Positions 8,891-17,004 of a stretch of 64,000 bases of DNA are shown here, piece by piece. Source of the stretch: Rheinheimera nanhaiensis E407-8 (lineage in GTDB: Bacteria > Pseudomonadota > Gammaproteobacteria > Enterobacterales > Alteromonadaceae); contig NZ_BAFK01000005.1 in the NCBI RefSeq assembly GCF_000296695.1, forward strand, positions 1-64,000, read 5' to 3'. The notes under the pieces are model-generated. The model did not search any database. It had not been told where the DNA came from and saw only the letters and a list, made by a program, of their open reading frames with translations. Both the position numbers and the translations under genes were made by a program. Position 1 is the first letter of the stretch, and every line of letters starts with the position of its first letter.

Positions 8891-9595
8891 TTAGAAGTAG
8901 TACTTCACACCAAACATACTAACAATTGGGTCGATTTGAATGTTGACACTTTGGATGCTTGCGCCATTTAAACGAACGTCTGCATCGGTATCAATGTCAA
9001 TTTTACTTATCATTGCATGGATACCCCAATTGCTGTTGAGCCGCCAGTCAAAGCCCGCTTGATAAGCCAGACCAAAGCTACCATCAAGGTTTAACCCGAC
9101 ACTGTCCTGAGCAGTTGCAACGCCAAAACCAATCAAAGCCTGCTTTAAATCGTCTGAGGCCTTTTCGCTAAAAAAGTGCGTGTAGTTGGCGCCGACACCG
9201 ATAAAGGGCGCAAAGTCTGAGCTAGATTTTAGTGGGTAATAACGGGCAAACACTGTGGGTGGTAAGTGTTTTGTTTCACCTATTGCTAAGCCATCAATAG
9301 CAGAGCCTGACACCCTGGCTCTGTGACTAAATGGTGTAGCAGCTACCACACTGGCAGACCAATAATCATTGAAGGCATAATCAAGGACAATACCAAGCTG
9401 CGTATTGTCATTCACGGCAACGCGTGTAGACCCATCAGGCAGCTGAGCAACCTGTTCAACTACGTTCAAATTGCCACTGCTCTCTTCCGGCGCTACTGTG
9501 ATAGGACCAACATTGATTGACCACTGCGCCATAGCGCTGAAGCAACTCAAACCTAAAGCACCTACGATAATTTTTTTAAACTTGAACATTTGCAT
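8891..9595 (-). CDS. ompW: OmpW family outer-membrane protein
   Basis: A 234-residue protein with a signal peptide cleaved near MAQ-W (about residue 24). It has an eight-stranded barrel pattern and the OmpW-typical ending (IDPIVSMFGVKYYF) with a terminal Phe. The segment LPPTVFARYYPL is characteristic of the family. OmpW proteins form small channels for hydrophobic molecules and are often stress or respiration responsive. The ATG has AGGGGA five bases upstream. A strong terminator for the preceding gene lies only about 15 bases before this start, so expression depends on read-through or on a promoter inside or before that hairpin. Confidence 0.88.
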   Translation of the reverse strand: MQMFKFKKIIVGALGLSCFSAMAQWSINVGPITVAPEESSGNLNVVEQVAQLPDGSTRVAVNDNTQLGIVLDYAFNDYWSASVVAATPFSHRARVSGSAIDGLAIGETKHLPPTVFARYYPLKSSSDFAPFIGVGANYTHFFSEKASDDLKQALIGFGVATAQDSVGLNLDGSFGLAYQAGFDWRLNSNWGIHAMISKIDIDTDADVRLNGASIQSVNIQIDPIVSMFGVKYYF

Positions 9596-9610
9596 AGCAT
9601 TCCCCTATCG

Positions 9611-9640
9611 TTAAAAAAATCCCCCTTCAAACGAAGGGGG
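9611..9640 (-). terminator. Terminator inside the ompW leader
   Basis: On the minus strand the stem CCCCCTT/AAGGGGG is followed by ATTTTTTT. It closes the upstream NTF2-like gene and lies immediately before the ompW start. Confidence 0.8.
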
Positions 9641-9647
9641 ATACCAG

Positions 9648-10208
9648 TCAGTTTGCCGCGTAAGGCAATGACGAGTGATGGAGAACTATACGAAGCTTAC
9701 CTTCTGCATCCTTTTTAAAACCCCAGGTCTTATCAACAGTGGTGGTTTTGCCTGACTTGTCAGTTACATGAACATGCCCCATGGTCAGTGCAAGGTCGCC
9801 GTTCAGGTAAACCCCTGCGTTTTCATATTCATATTTCTTCCAACCCTTTAAGGCGAAGCCACCATCTTGGGCAAAGTTTTTGTCGCCTGCTACAAAGTAT
9901 GACAAGGCGCCATCGTAGGTGGTGCGGAAGGTTTGCTCGCCGTTAGCCAGAGTCGGCTTAAACAACACTGCGCCCATGTTATAACCATAAGCAGCATCCA
10001 GTACTTGTTTTGCTACTGCCTTAGCAGCCGCAGCACCTTTTTGCTCGTGCGTGTTACTGATATTTATCAGTGCCTCACCCCAAGCTTGTTGCGCGGCTTT
10101 GACTTCTGCCAGCGTAATAGTGTTATTTACAACTTTTTCAGCAAATGCAGCAGACGAGAACAACACTGCCGCCGCACATAATGTTACTTTATTCAGAGCT
10201 AGTTTCAT
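9648..10208 (-). CDS. Secreted NTF2-like (SnoaL-type) protein of unknown function
   Basis: A 186-residue exported protein with a signal peptide ending in AFA-E. The remainder looks like an NTF2/SnoaL cone fold: an N-terminal helix containing QQAWGEALINIS, then strands including AGVYLNGDLALTMGHVHVTDKSG and a C-terminal TWGFKKDAEGKLRIVLHHSS. Relatives are sometimes labelled phosphoribosyl-AMP cyclohydrolase, which this sequence does not support. The frame is open from a GTG at 10214, but the ATG at 10208 follows GAGG at correct distance and begins a normal signal peptide. It lies between a two-component system and ompW, all on the same strand, and may be a target of that system. Confidence 0.65.
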   Translation of the reverse strand: MKLALNKVTLCAAAVLFSSAAFAEKVVNNTITLAEVKAAQQAWGEALINISNTHEQKGAAAAKAVAKQVLDAAYGYNMGAVLFKPTLANGEQTFRTTYDGALSYFVAGDKNFAQDGGFALKGWKKYEYENAGVYLNGDLALTMGHVHVTDKSGKTTTVDKTWGFKKDAEGKLRIVLHHSSLPYAAN

Positions 10209-10297
10209 AAACACCTCACTTTATTAATCAGCGAGGTAATAATGACTCATCGGGGCATAACTAATCCTGACGGAGAGATTAACAATAGCTGCTAATA

Positions 10298-10315
10298 AAC
10301 ATGAACAGAACATGA
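10298..10315 (-). promoter_or_regulatory. Direct repeat with 11-bp period, possible response-regulator site
   Basis: On the minus strand TCATGTT occurs twice exactly 11 bp apart (plus-strand AACATGA at 10298 and 10309). It lies about 90 bases before the NTF2-like gene and just beyond the end of the OmpR-family regulator gene. OmpR-type regulators bind such tandem sites, so the neighbour is the obvious candidate. Confidence 0.35.
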
Positions 10316-10327
10316 CAGCTTCGCCAT

Positions 10328-11017
10328 TTAAGACACCTGCATAGCATCAGCAGATATGCTGTAGCCTATACCACGAAACGTTTGAATATACTTAGCGTTA
10401 AAATCATCATCAATTTTTCTTCTTAACCGCCTGACGTAAACATCGACTACGTTAGTTAACGGATCTGTATTCATTCCCCACACATTGGCTAAAATTCGCT
10501 CACGACTAAAGACTTTTCCAGGTTGAGACAATAGCAAATCGAGTACTTGTAGCTCTTTAGCTGTCAGCTTTATAGCAACGCCCGCCCTGTTAACCTTCAA
10601 GGCCGACTTGTCATATTCCAGTTCACCCAGTTTAATCAGCTGCTCTGCGCTTGGAGCACTGTTGCGTTTTAATAATGCCTGAATACGCGCAAGCAGCTCC
10701 TCAAAAGCAAAGGGCTTTCCAAGGTAATCATCAGCTCCACGATTTAAACCCAATACTCTGTCGGGTACTTCATTTAAGGCAGATAACATCAGAATTTTTG
10801 CTGTAATACCTTTTGCCCGCATTCGCGAGCACAGCTCAATGCCATCAATATTTGGCAACATTCTGTCAAGAATGATCAGAGCAGGCTGAACTTGAAGCAC
10901 CAAATCGACAGCGTCTTTACCGTCTGAGCAACATTGAACAAGAAAACCTTCGCTTTTTAGGCCCCGCTCAAGGAAACCGGACACACGCAGATCATCTTCA
11001 ATAATTACGATACTCAT
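10328..11017 (-). CDS. OmpR-family response regulator
   Basis: A 229-residue regulator with a receiver domain (acidic IIEDD, phospho-acceptor Asp51 in LDRMLP, Lys in LGKPF) and a winged-helix domain ending in VDVYVRRLRRKI and TFRGIGYSI. Its start overlaps the stop of the sensor kinase gene by 4 bases, so the two are translationally coupled and form a pair. It resembles the CusR/QseB/CopR type more than PhoB, but the signal is not known. Likely targets are its own operon and the downstream NTF2-like and OmpW genes. Confidence 0.88.
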   Translation of the reverse strand: MSIVIIEDDLRVSGFLERGLKSEGFLVQCCSDGKDAVDLVLQVQPALIILDRMLPNIDGIELCSRMRAKGITAKILMLSALNEVPDRVLGLNRGADDYLGKPFAFEELLARIQALLKRNSAPSAEQLIKLGELEYDKSALKVNRAGVAIKLTAKELQVLDLLLSQPGKVFSRERILANVWGMNTDPLTNVVDVYVRRLRRKIDDDFNAKYIQTFRGIGYSISADAMQVS

Positions 11018-12606
11018 GGCAGAAAACCCTCTAAGCCAATTCTAAACATGACAGTTGTACCCTGGTGTAAACGACTTTTTAGCTGAATAAAACCGCGATG
11101 CTGCTCTATCAGGTATTTTGCTAATGACAAACCGATACCTAAACCGTCAGGCCTCAGCTTTCTGGCATTGTCACCACGATAGTAACGATCAAAAACGCTA
11201 TTTAGCTCATAATCCGCGATACCAATGCCATAGTCTGTGATGCTAACCTCGAACTGGTTATTACTAATGCTTACCACCATATCCAGTGCAGTAGTTGCCG
11301 GCGAGTAACGCACAGCGTTATCGAACAATATTTGCCAAGCTTGTAACAACTTACCCATATCAACCCTGATGCAGTGCTCAGACATTTCGACAGCATCGTC
11401 GAAATGTAATCTAAGCTCCCTACCCTGTACCTTAGCCTCTCTTTGCGCTTTGCTGACTAACTCTGTTGCAACTTCAACCAGTGGCACTGACTGCACATCA
11501 AGCAATGCCATACTGTTCTCACCACGAATGAGTAGTAATAAATCATCAATCCTTCCCGAAAGCGCAGCACTGGCATCCAAAATACGTTTTAACGTTTCTT
11601 TGTATTCTTCAGCTGTTTTATCTTTTCCTCTAAGCCCAATTTCGGCCTCTCCCCGTATAGCGGTAGCTGGGGTGCGTAGCTCATGACTGACATCAGCAAA
11701 AAATTGTTTTTGTTGTGCTTCGGCCTGCTTAAGCTGTTCAAGCGCGTGTTTAAGCTGTGCCGTGCGCGACGATACCTCTTGCTCTATTTCAAGCGTATGG
11801 CGTAACTCAGCTTGGCGTGCCTCTTCCAAAGCTGCAGACATGGTATTGAAACTCGTCGCAACGTTTCTAAATTCTTTATCGTCTAACTCAGCGATACGGT
11901 GGGTAAAATTACCTGACGCCACCGCTGAAGTTCCCTCCAGCAAACGGGTAATAGGGGAATATAGTGCCCGCAGCAAAAGTACAGCCAACAACACCGCAGT
12001 TATGCTACCGAATACGGCTAAGGACAATACTATTGTTCTAACCTTTGACAATGCATCGACCGCTGCTGATTCAGCTTTTGATGCGCGCTGCCGTTGAAGT
12101 TCGATCGCCTCTGCAATTAGGCTTTTTAAATCAAGCCCCTCTAGTTTATCGAACGTTTGTATTAGAAGTCGCCAAATCTCTGCTTCACTAAGCGTTATCG
12201 ATTCCTTGTCCAACAAACTGCGCTTTAGCGCAAAAATATTGGTTTCAAGAATGGAGAGCGCCCTTATCTGACGATTTACTTCCTGATAATCCTGTTCATC
12301 ATCTGATAGCAGCTGATCATTAACCAGCAGTGACTGTAAGTTACTGAGAATGTGCTCCATCTGCACTAACAATCTATCCCGCTCACTCAATGGCGCGTCA
12401 TTGGTTAACAAATACTGCGCTAGCCAAACCTTCAGTCGTTGTTTGTCGGCACCTAGCGCGATAAATTCGGCCAGCATCTGATTAGATACCCTACCTCGCT
12501 CAACATGATAGGCGGCTATCCCTGATGTCCAAAATGCGGCTACGGCCTGAACAATACAGAACATAACCAGCAAACCAAATGATAAGAGCAAACGATTTCG
12601 GTACAT
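11014..12606 (-). CDS. Membrane sensor histidine kinase with HAMP domain
   Basis: A 530-residue kinase: TM1 at about 7-28, a helical periplasmic domain of about 165 residues, TM2 at about 192-213, a HAMP linker (about 214-266), a coiled coil, and the H-box FADVSHELRTP with His308. The ATPase domain shows DNAVRYSP, DYGIGI and GLGIGLSLAKYLI. The all-helical periplasmic part suggests a four-helix-bundle sensor. It is the partner of the response regulator whose start overlaps its stop. The signal is unknown; context offers outer-membrane or envelope conditions. Confidence 0.88.
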   Translation of the reverse strand: MYRNRLLLSFGLLVMFCIVQAVAAFWTSGIAAYHVERGRVSNQMLAEFIALGADKQRLKVWLAQYLLTNDAPLSERDRLLVQMEHILSNLQSLLVNDQLLSDDEQDYQEVNRQIRALSILETNIFALKRSLLDKESITLSEAEIWRLLIQTFDKLEGLDLKSLIAEAIELQRQRASKAESAAVDALSKVRTIVLSLAVFGSITAVLLAVLLLRALYSPITRLLEGTSAVASGNFTHRIAELDDKEFRNVATSFNTMSAALEEARQAELRHTLEIEQEVSSRTAQLKHALEQLKQAEAQQKQFFADVSHELRTPATAIRGEAEIGLRGKDKTAEEYKETLKRILDASAALSGRIDDLLLLIRGENSMALLDVQSVPLVEVATELVSKAQREAKVQGRELRLHFDDAVEMSEHCIRVDMGKLLQAWQILFDNAVRYSPATTALDMVVSISNNQFEVSITDYGIGIADYELNSVFDRYYRGDNARKLRPDGLGIGLSLAKYLIEQHRGFIQLKSRLHQGTTVMFRIGLEGFLP

Positions 12607-12675
12607 ATCAATTTAACCCGATAACAAGATCACACTAATTAATGCGTGAAATACGCTGACTACAGCACTACGGAT

Positions 12676-12702
12676 GAAAAAAAACCCGGTAAACCGGGTT
12701 TA
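12676..12702 (-). terminator. Terminator after the phosphate-selective porin gene
   Basis: On the minus strand the stem AACCCGG/CCGGGTT with a four-base loop is followed by a run of eight T. It separates the porin from the downstream two-component operon. Confidence 0.85.
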
Positions 12703-12709
12703 ATCTATG

Positions 12710-13816
12710 TTAGAAATGGTACTGAGCCCGAACCCCAAAGCCAATAGGCTCCTCGGTTACCCCTGACGGTGTATCAATATCGCTAAACACAATGTTGCCC
12801 ATAAACCGAAGGTTATTTAACAAGTAATAGTTAACGCCCAATGTAAGATTTTTCTGCTCACCACCAAAAACAGTACCGTCATTCAAATCGGTGACAGAGT
12901 ACCGTGCAGCAACCTCAATAGCGCCAGACTCTTTTGATGGCTTAACGCCGCTAAACAAACCATTCTTGTACGAACGGCTCTCGCCAGTTAACACATAACT
13001 TAATTGAAAGTGATATCCAGAGAAGGAAACATCTTCAACTGTTGACGAAGTGCTTAGTGTCATCGCTTCAGCTTCGGCTGACCAGGCACCATTAATTAAG
13101 GCAGCCTCCAAACCAAAACGATTGATGGAATTTATGCCTTCCAGAGTACCGGTATCGATTAAACGCACACCAGAGTCAATACGTAGCTCAGGACGGTCTC
13201 GCAATCTAAGCGTGTTATAGTCACCCATGTCCTGATACACGAAAGCACCAGCAAAATGATACTGAACATCATCAACTTTTGGATGGTAAATAATCCGCTG
13301 AGCAAGCCCCATACTGTCGTCTTTGCCAGCATCGCCCTCTGTATTCATGGTGCGGCCGAACAACATAGATTCTGATGTTAAGTTACCGAAGGTTTTATCA
13401 AACCGCACGCCTAACTTACGGTCAGGGGTAATAACCGTAGAGCCGCTTGAGCGCTCCATAAAAGTAATAGAGTTGGAGCTGGTTAGGGTGTTTAGACTAA
13501 ACGGCACGCGCTGGTGGCCGATAGTCACATTGCCACCAGCCAGTTTAGTGCGAATATTTACATCAGCTGCTGAGGCATCGCCACCTTCAGCGAAGTCATA
13601 CTCAATAACAAAACGCCAATCAGGCGATAAATTGCCCTGCATACCAAGACGCCCACGACGCACATTAAAACCGTTACCAATTTCCGTAACATCGTCTTTG
13701 TACATACCCGCATCAAGATGCATTCTACCACGAGGCGTGATTTCCACTTCGGCAAGTGCGCTACCAGTGAAAGCACCAACGGCTAGGGCAACTAAAACTT
13801 TGCTATTTGTCTTCAT
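12710..13816 (-). CDS. Phosphate-selective porin (OprO/OprP family)
   Basis: A 368-residue outer-membrane channel of the OprO/OprP type, expected to pass phosphate or polyphosphate into the periplasm. It has a signal peptide ending in ALA-E, the family-typical N-terminal VRRGRLGMQGNLSPDWRF.IEYDF region, FMERSSGS and DRKLGVRFDK, and a C-terminal Phe after FGVRAQYHF. The frame is open to 13858, but the ATG at 13816 has AGGAT at good spacing and begins a standard signal peptide. A cluster of Pho-box half-sites lies 50-100 bases upstream, which independently supports phosphate-limited expression. The terminator after it makes it a single-gene unit. Confidence 0.88.
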   Translation of the reverse strand: MKTNSKVLVALAVGAFTGSALAEVEITPRGRMHLDAGMYKDDVTEIGNGFNVRRGRLGMQGNLSPDWRFVIEYDFAEGGDASAADVNIRTKLAGGNVTIGHQRVPFSLNTLTSSNSITFMERSSGSTVITPDRKLGVRFDKTFGNLTSESMLFGRTMNTEGDAGKDDSMGLAQRIIYHPKVDDVQYHFAGAFVYQDMGDYNTLRLRDRPELRIDSGVRLIDTGTLEGINSINRFGLEAALINGAWSAEAEAMTLSTSSTVEDVSFSGYHFQLSYVLTGESRSYKNGLFSGVKPSKESGAIEVAARYSVTDLNDGTVFGGEQKNLTLGVNYYLLNNLRFMGNIVFSDIDTPSGVTEEPIGFGVRAQYHF

Positions 13817-13864
13817 GATTAATCCTATCCCAATCTCTAGTTTTGACCCAGGCATCATATGTCA

Positions 13865-13917
13865 CTTATATGACATTTGCGTGACACAATGACAGTTTTA
13901 TGACTTAAAGATGACAA
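13865..13917 (-). promoter_or_regulatory. Double Pho box before the porin gene
   Basis: On the minus strand GTCA half-sites recur at 11-bp spacing in two groups. AAGTCATAAAACTGTCAT (13889-13906) matches the consensus at 15 of 18 positions and has a third half-site in phase before it (TTGTCATCTTT). GTGTCACGCAAATGTCAT (13870-13887) forms a second box. The groups are offset by 8 bp. Confidence 0.75.
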
Positions 13918-14001
13918 TAAAAACTAGACTACGTACCGCACCTTAATGAAGAAGTATTAATCAAATTAAGCAGATAGCCAGCGTTTTAAGTCTGCAGGCA
14001 G

Positions 14002-14025
14002 AAAAAAAGGAGCCGAAGCTCCTTC
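14002..14025 (-). terminator. Terminator after phoU
   Basis: The minus-strand stem AAGGAGC/GCTCCTT with a TTCG tetraloop is followed by a T-run. It ends the pst-phoU transcript. Confidence 0.85.
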
Positions 14026-14041
14026 TTATTGGCTAACATGA

Positions 14042-14767
14042 TTAGTCACGCCGCTTTTCCACGACCTGCTGCAGTTCATCGTCAGTTAAATGCGCGACAT
14101 TGCGGCCTTTGCAGAGAAAAATAGTGTGCTGGCAAATATTACGCGCATGGTCGCCCACCCGCTCCAGTGCTTTGGCCACCTGAGAAATTTGCAGGCTAAC
14201 ACCAATTTGACTGGCATCGTCCATCATACTGCTTAAGCTATGCTGCATAATCTGGGCGTAATCATCATCAATGGCTTTATCTTCACGCAGCACAGCAAGG
14301 GCGGTATCAGCATCCATTTGTTCAAAGGCGGTGATAGCCCGCGCCAGCATTTGCTGCACTTTGGCGCCCATGGTATTCAGCTGTGCCAGTTGAGCCTCTG
14401 TTGGCCGGTTGCCGCTTTCATCTTTTAGCAGGGCTTTGGCAATACGTTTGGCCAAATCGCCGATACGCTCAATATCATTGACACTTTTTAGTACCGAGAG
14501 CACCAAGCGCAGATCGGTCGCCGCCGGCTGACGCCGCGCCAAGATATCCAGGCAATGTTCATCGATATCTACTTCAAAGTTATTTACCGTGCGATCGCCT
14601 TGCTTTACTTGCTTTGCCAAAGCACGATCGGCATTAATAAAAGCCGTCATCGCATCGCTAAGCTGCTGCTGTGCCAATGTGGCCATGGCCAACAGCCGCT
14701 CTACCGCCTGGCGTAATTCGTCATCATAGGCCTGTGAATAGTGGCCACCGATCTTGTTATTGAGCAT
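14042..14767 (-). CDS. phoU: Phosphate signalling protein PhoU
   Basis: A 241-residue, all-helical cytoplasmic protein made of two PhoU repeats, each with the E/D-xxxD metal-ligand helices. Examples are the LKSVNDIERIGDLAKRIAK segment in the first and VAKALERVGDHARNICQH in the second. PhoU links the Pst transporter to PhoR and keeps the kinase off when phosphate is plentiful. The ATG has AGGAG nine bases upstream. It is the last gene of pst-phoU, 35 bases after pstB. Confidence 0.96.
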   Translation of the reverse strand: MLNNKIGGHYSQAYDDELRQAVERLLAMATLAQQQLSDAMTAFINADRALAKQVKQGDRTVNNFEVDIDEHCLDILARRQPAATDLRLVLSVLKSVNDIERIGDLAKRIAKALLKDESGNRPTEAQLAQLNTMGAKVQQMLARAITAFEQMDADTALAVLREDKAIDDDYAQIMQHSLSSMMDDASQIGVSLQISQVAKALERVGDHARNICQHTIFLCKGRNVAHLTDDELQQVVEKRRD

Positions 14768-14802
14768 AACGCCTGTCTCCTGCTAACGCTGCTATGCCGG
14801 TA

Positions 14803-15573
14803 TTAACCGTAGCGGCCGGTAATGTAATCTTCGGTACGTTTTTGCTGTGGGTTGGTAAAGAGATCATTGGTGTTACCAATTTCAATTAAATTACCCAGAT
14901 GGAAAAACGCGGTTCTGTCTGACACCCGTGCTGCTTGCTGCATATTGTGGGTCACGATGACGATGGTGAAATTTTGCTTCAGCTCGTCGATCAGCTCTTC
15001 AATAATAGAGGTGGCGATGGGATCCAGTGCCGAGCAGGGCTCGTCCATTAGGATCACTTCCGGGCTTACCGCTATGCTGCGGGCAATGCACAGACGCTGC
15101 TGCTGACCACCGGACAAGCCCGTGCCAGGCTGATCCAGCCGGTCTTTTACTTCATTCCATAAACCGGCCCGGCGCAGGCTGGACTCGACAATGTCATCTA
15201 AGTCGGCTTTGCGTTCAGCCAGGCCATGCAATTTCGGGCCATAAGCAATGTTTTCATAGATAGACTTCGGGAACGGGTTCGGCTTTTGAAACACCATGCC
15301 TACCTGTGCTCTTAACTGCACCACATCCAAAGACGGATCATGAATGTCGCGGCCATCCAGTGTAATGCTGCCGGTTACCCGGCAATGTTCTATGGTGTCG
15401 TTCATCCGGTTCATACAGCGTAAAAAGGTAGATTTACCGCAGCCCGACGGGCCGATAAACGAGATCACTTCGTTTTCGTAGACATCCATGCTGATACCAT
15501 GTAATGCCTCATTTTCGCCATAAAACACTTTGACATCTTTGGCACTGATTTTTACCGCAGCTGAATTACTCAT
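14803..15573 (-). CDS. pstB: Phosphate ABC transporter ATP-binding protein PstB
   Basis: A 256-residue ATPase that drives phosphate import through PstC-PstA. Walker A is GPSGCGKST (41-49), the signature LSGGQQQR (153-160), Walker B VILMDEP (173-179), and the switch His is in VTHNMQQ. The segment [10 protein letters not shown] after Walker A is typical of PstB. Length is normal. It lies between pstA and phoU on one strand with short gaps. Confidence 0.97.
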   Translation of the reverse strand: MSNSAAVKISAKDVKVFYGENEALHGISMDVYENEVISFIGPSGCGKSTFLRCMNRMNDTIEHCRVTGSITLDGRDIHDPSLDVVQLRAQVGMVFQKPNPFPKSIYENIAYGPKLHGLAERKADLDDIVESSLRRAGLWNEVKDRLDQPGTGLSGGQQQRLCIARSIAVSPEVILMDEPCSALDPIATSIIEELIDELKQNFTIVIVTHNMQQAARVSDRTAFFHLGNLIEIGNTNDLFTNPQQKRTEDYITGRYG

Positions 15574-15630
15574 CTGTTTTTCCGTTCGCTAAATTTAAAC
15601 GTTGTGAAAGCCTGGCCGGACAAAGCGCCG

Positions 15631-17001
15631 TTACCAGCGCTTCTCATATTTTTTACGCAGCCAGATGGCCAGCCCATTCAGGCTTATCATCATCAGTAGC
15701 AGCACAATAATGGCCGCTGAGGTACGGGCTTCAAAGAAATTACGCAGCTCATTGCCCTGCCACAAGTAAATTTGTACCGGCAAGGCTGATGCTTGTTCAA
15801 AAGGCGATGCCGGGATGGACGCCACAAAAGATTTCATGCCGATTAACAGCAGTGGCGCGGTTTCGCCCAGCGCTTGCGCCACGCCCAAGATGGCGCCGGT
15901 TAAAATACCCGGAATAGCCAGCGGCAGTACATGATGGAAAATCGCCTGCATTTTTGACGCGCCAAGCCCCAATGCCGCCTGGCGGATTGATGGCGGTATG
16001 GCTTTTAACGTCGAGCGGGTGGCAATAATCACCGTTGGCAGTGTCATTAACGACAACACTAAACCGCCGACAATAGGCGCCGACATTGGTAAATTAAACC
16101 AGCCAATCAGTACCGAAGCGCCCAGCAGACCAAACACGATAGAGGGCACCGCCGCCAGGTTATTAATATTCACTTCGACCAGGTCGGTCAGCTTGTTGCG
16201 CGGAGCAAATTCTTCTAAGTAAATCGCGGCGGCTACACCCATGGGTACTGCCAATAAAATCACCACCAGCATCATATAGAACGAGCCCATAAAGGCACCG
16301 GCCAAACCGGCTGAAGCCAGCGAGCTGCGCGAGTCCGGGTTCATAAACAGTGCCAGACTAAAACGGTTTTGAATTACCCCCTCGGCTGACAGCTTATCTA
16401 TCCATTCTCGCATTTTCGGGCTTAGCTGCTGCTGCGCATCGGGCAGGCTGCGGTCAATATTGCCTTTTAACCAAACATCGATGTTGGCATCGGTAAGCAG
16501 GTGCAGGCTGCGGGTCTGACCAATAATAGACGGGTCGGCAATCACCATGTCACGCAGGGCAAAGCGCTCGCCTGAAGTGACGATGCGGCCCAGATCGCGC
16601 CGGTGCTTGCTGGCGTCAGGCAGTATTTTTTGCAGGCTGTCGGTGATCAGGCGGTTAAAGTTAACAAAGCCAACCTGTGTCTGCCAATCCAGATAACGCT
16701 GACGAAAATCGTTGTCACTCTCATCCGCTGCTTGCTCTGGTTTTGCCGGGATCTTGATGATCTGCGGGTCAAAATAGATCTCCAGTGTAATGGCCGACTG
16801 CCAGAACGCTGGCAGCCCTTTGGAGAAAATATTAATAAATAATAAGGCGACCAGTGACAAGCTAATCAACACTGCCAACAGGCCAGTGCGGCGAAACCAG
16901 GCCTCTTTACGGTGACGGCGGTTTAGCGATGCGATTACCTTTTGCTGCACCTGGCTTGGGTGCACCACGGTTTTTATCGGGTTTTCTGCAAGAATCGTCA
17001 T
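15631..17001 (-). CDS. pstA: Phosphate ABC transporter permease PstA, long form
   Basis: A 456-residue inner-membrane permease, against about 300 in Escherichia coli. After a basic N-terminus a membrane helix (about 40-60) is followed by an extra periplasmic region of about 170 residues. The conserved permease core begins near residue 235 and carries the EAA loop (RQAALGLGASKMQAIFHHVLPLA, about 340-365). The start lies only three bases after the pstC stop, so the two permeases are coupled. Long PstA/PstC forms are usual in Shewanella-like bacteria. The role of the insertion is not known. Confidence 0.93.
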   Translation of the reverse strand: MTILAENPIKTVVHPSQVQQKVIASLNRRHRKEAWFRRTGLLAVLISLSLVALLFINIFSKGLPAFWQSAITLEIYFDPQIIKIPAKPEQAADESDNDFRQRYLDWQTQVGFVNFNRLITDSLQKILPDASKHRRDLGRIVTSGERFALRDMVIADPSIIGQTRSLHLLTDANIDVWLKGNIDRSLPDAQQQLSPKMREWIDKLSAEGVIQNRFSLALFMNPDSRSSLASAGLAGAFMGSFYMMLVVILLAVPMGVAAAIYLEEFAPRNKLTDLVEVNINNLAAVPSIVFGLLGASVLIGWFNLPMSAPIVGGLVLSLMTLPTVIIATRSTLKAIPPSIRQAALGLGASKMQAIFHHVLPLAIPGILTGAILGVAQALGETAPLLLIGMKSFVASIPASPFEQASALPVQIYLWQGNELRNFFEARTSAAIIVLLLMMISLNGLAIWLRKKYEKRW

Positions 17002-17004
17002 AAC

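Noticed and set aside
9648-10208. Phosphoribosyl-AMP cyclohydrolase label for the NTF2-like protein
   Set aside because: The protein has a signal peptide and none of the zinc-binding motifs of HisI; the label seems to be a propagated misannotation of relatives.
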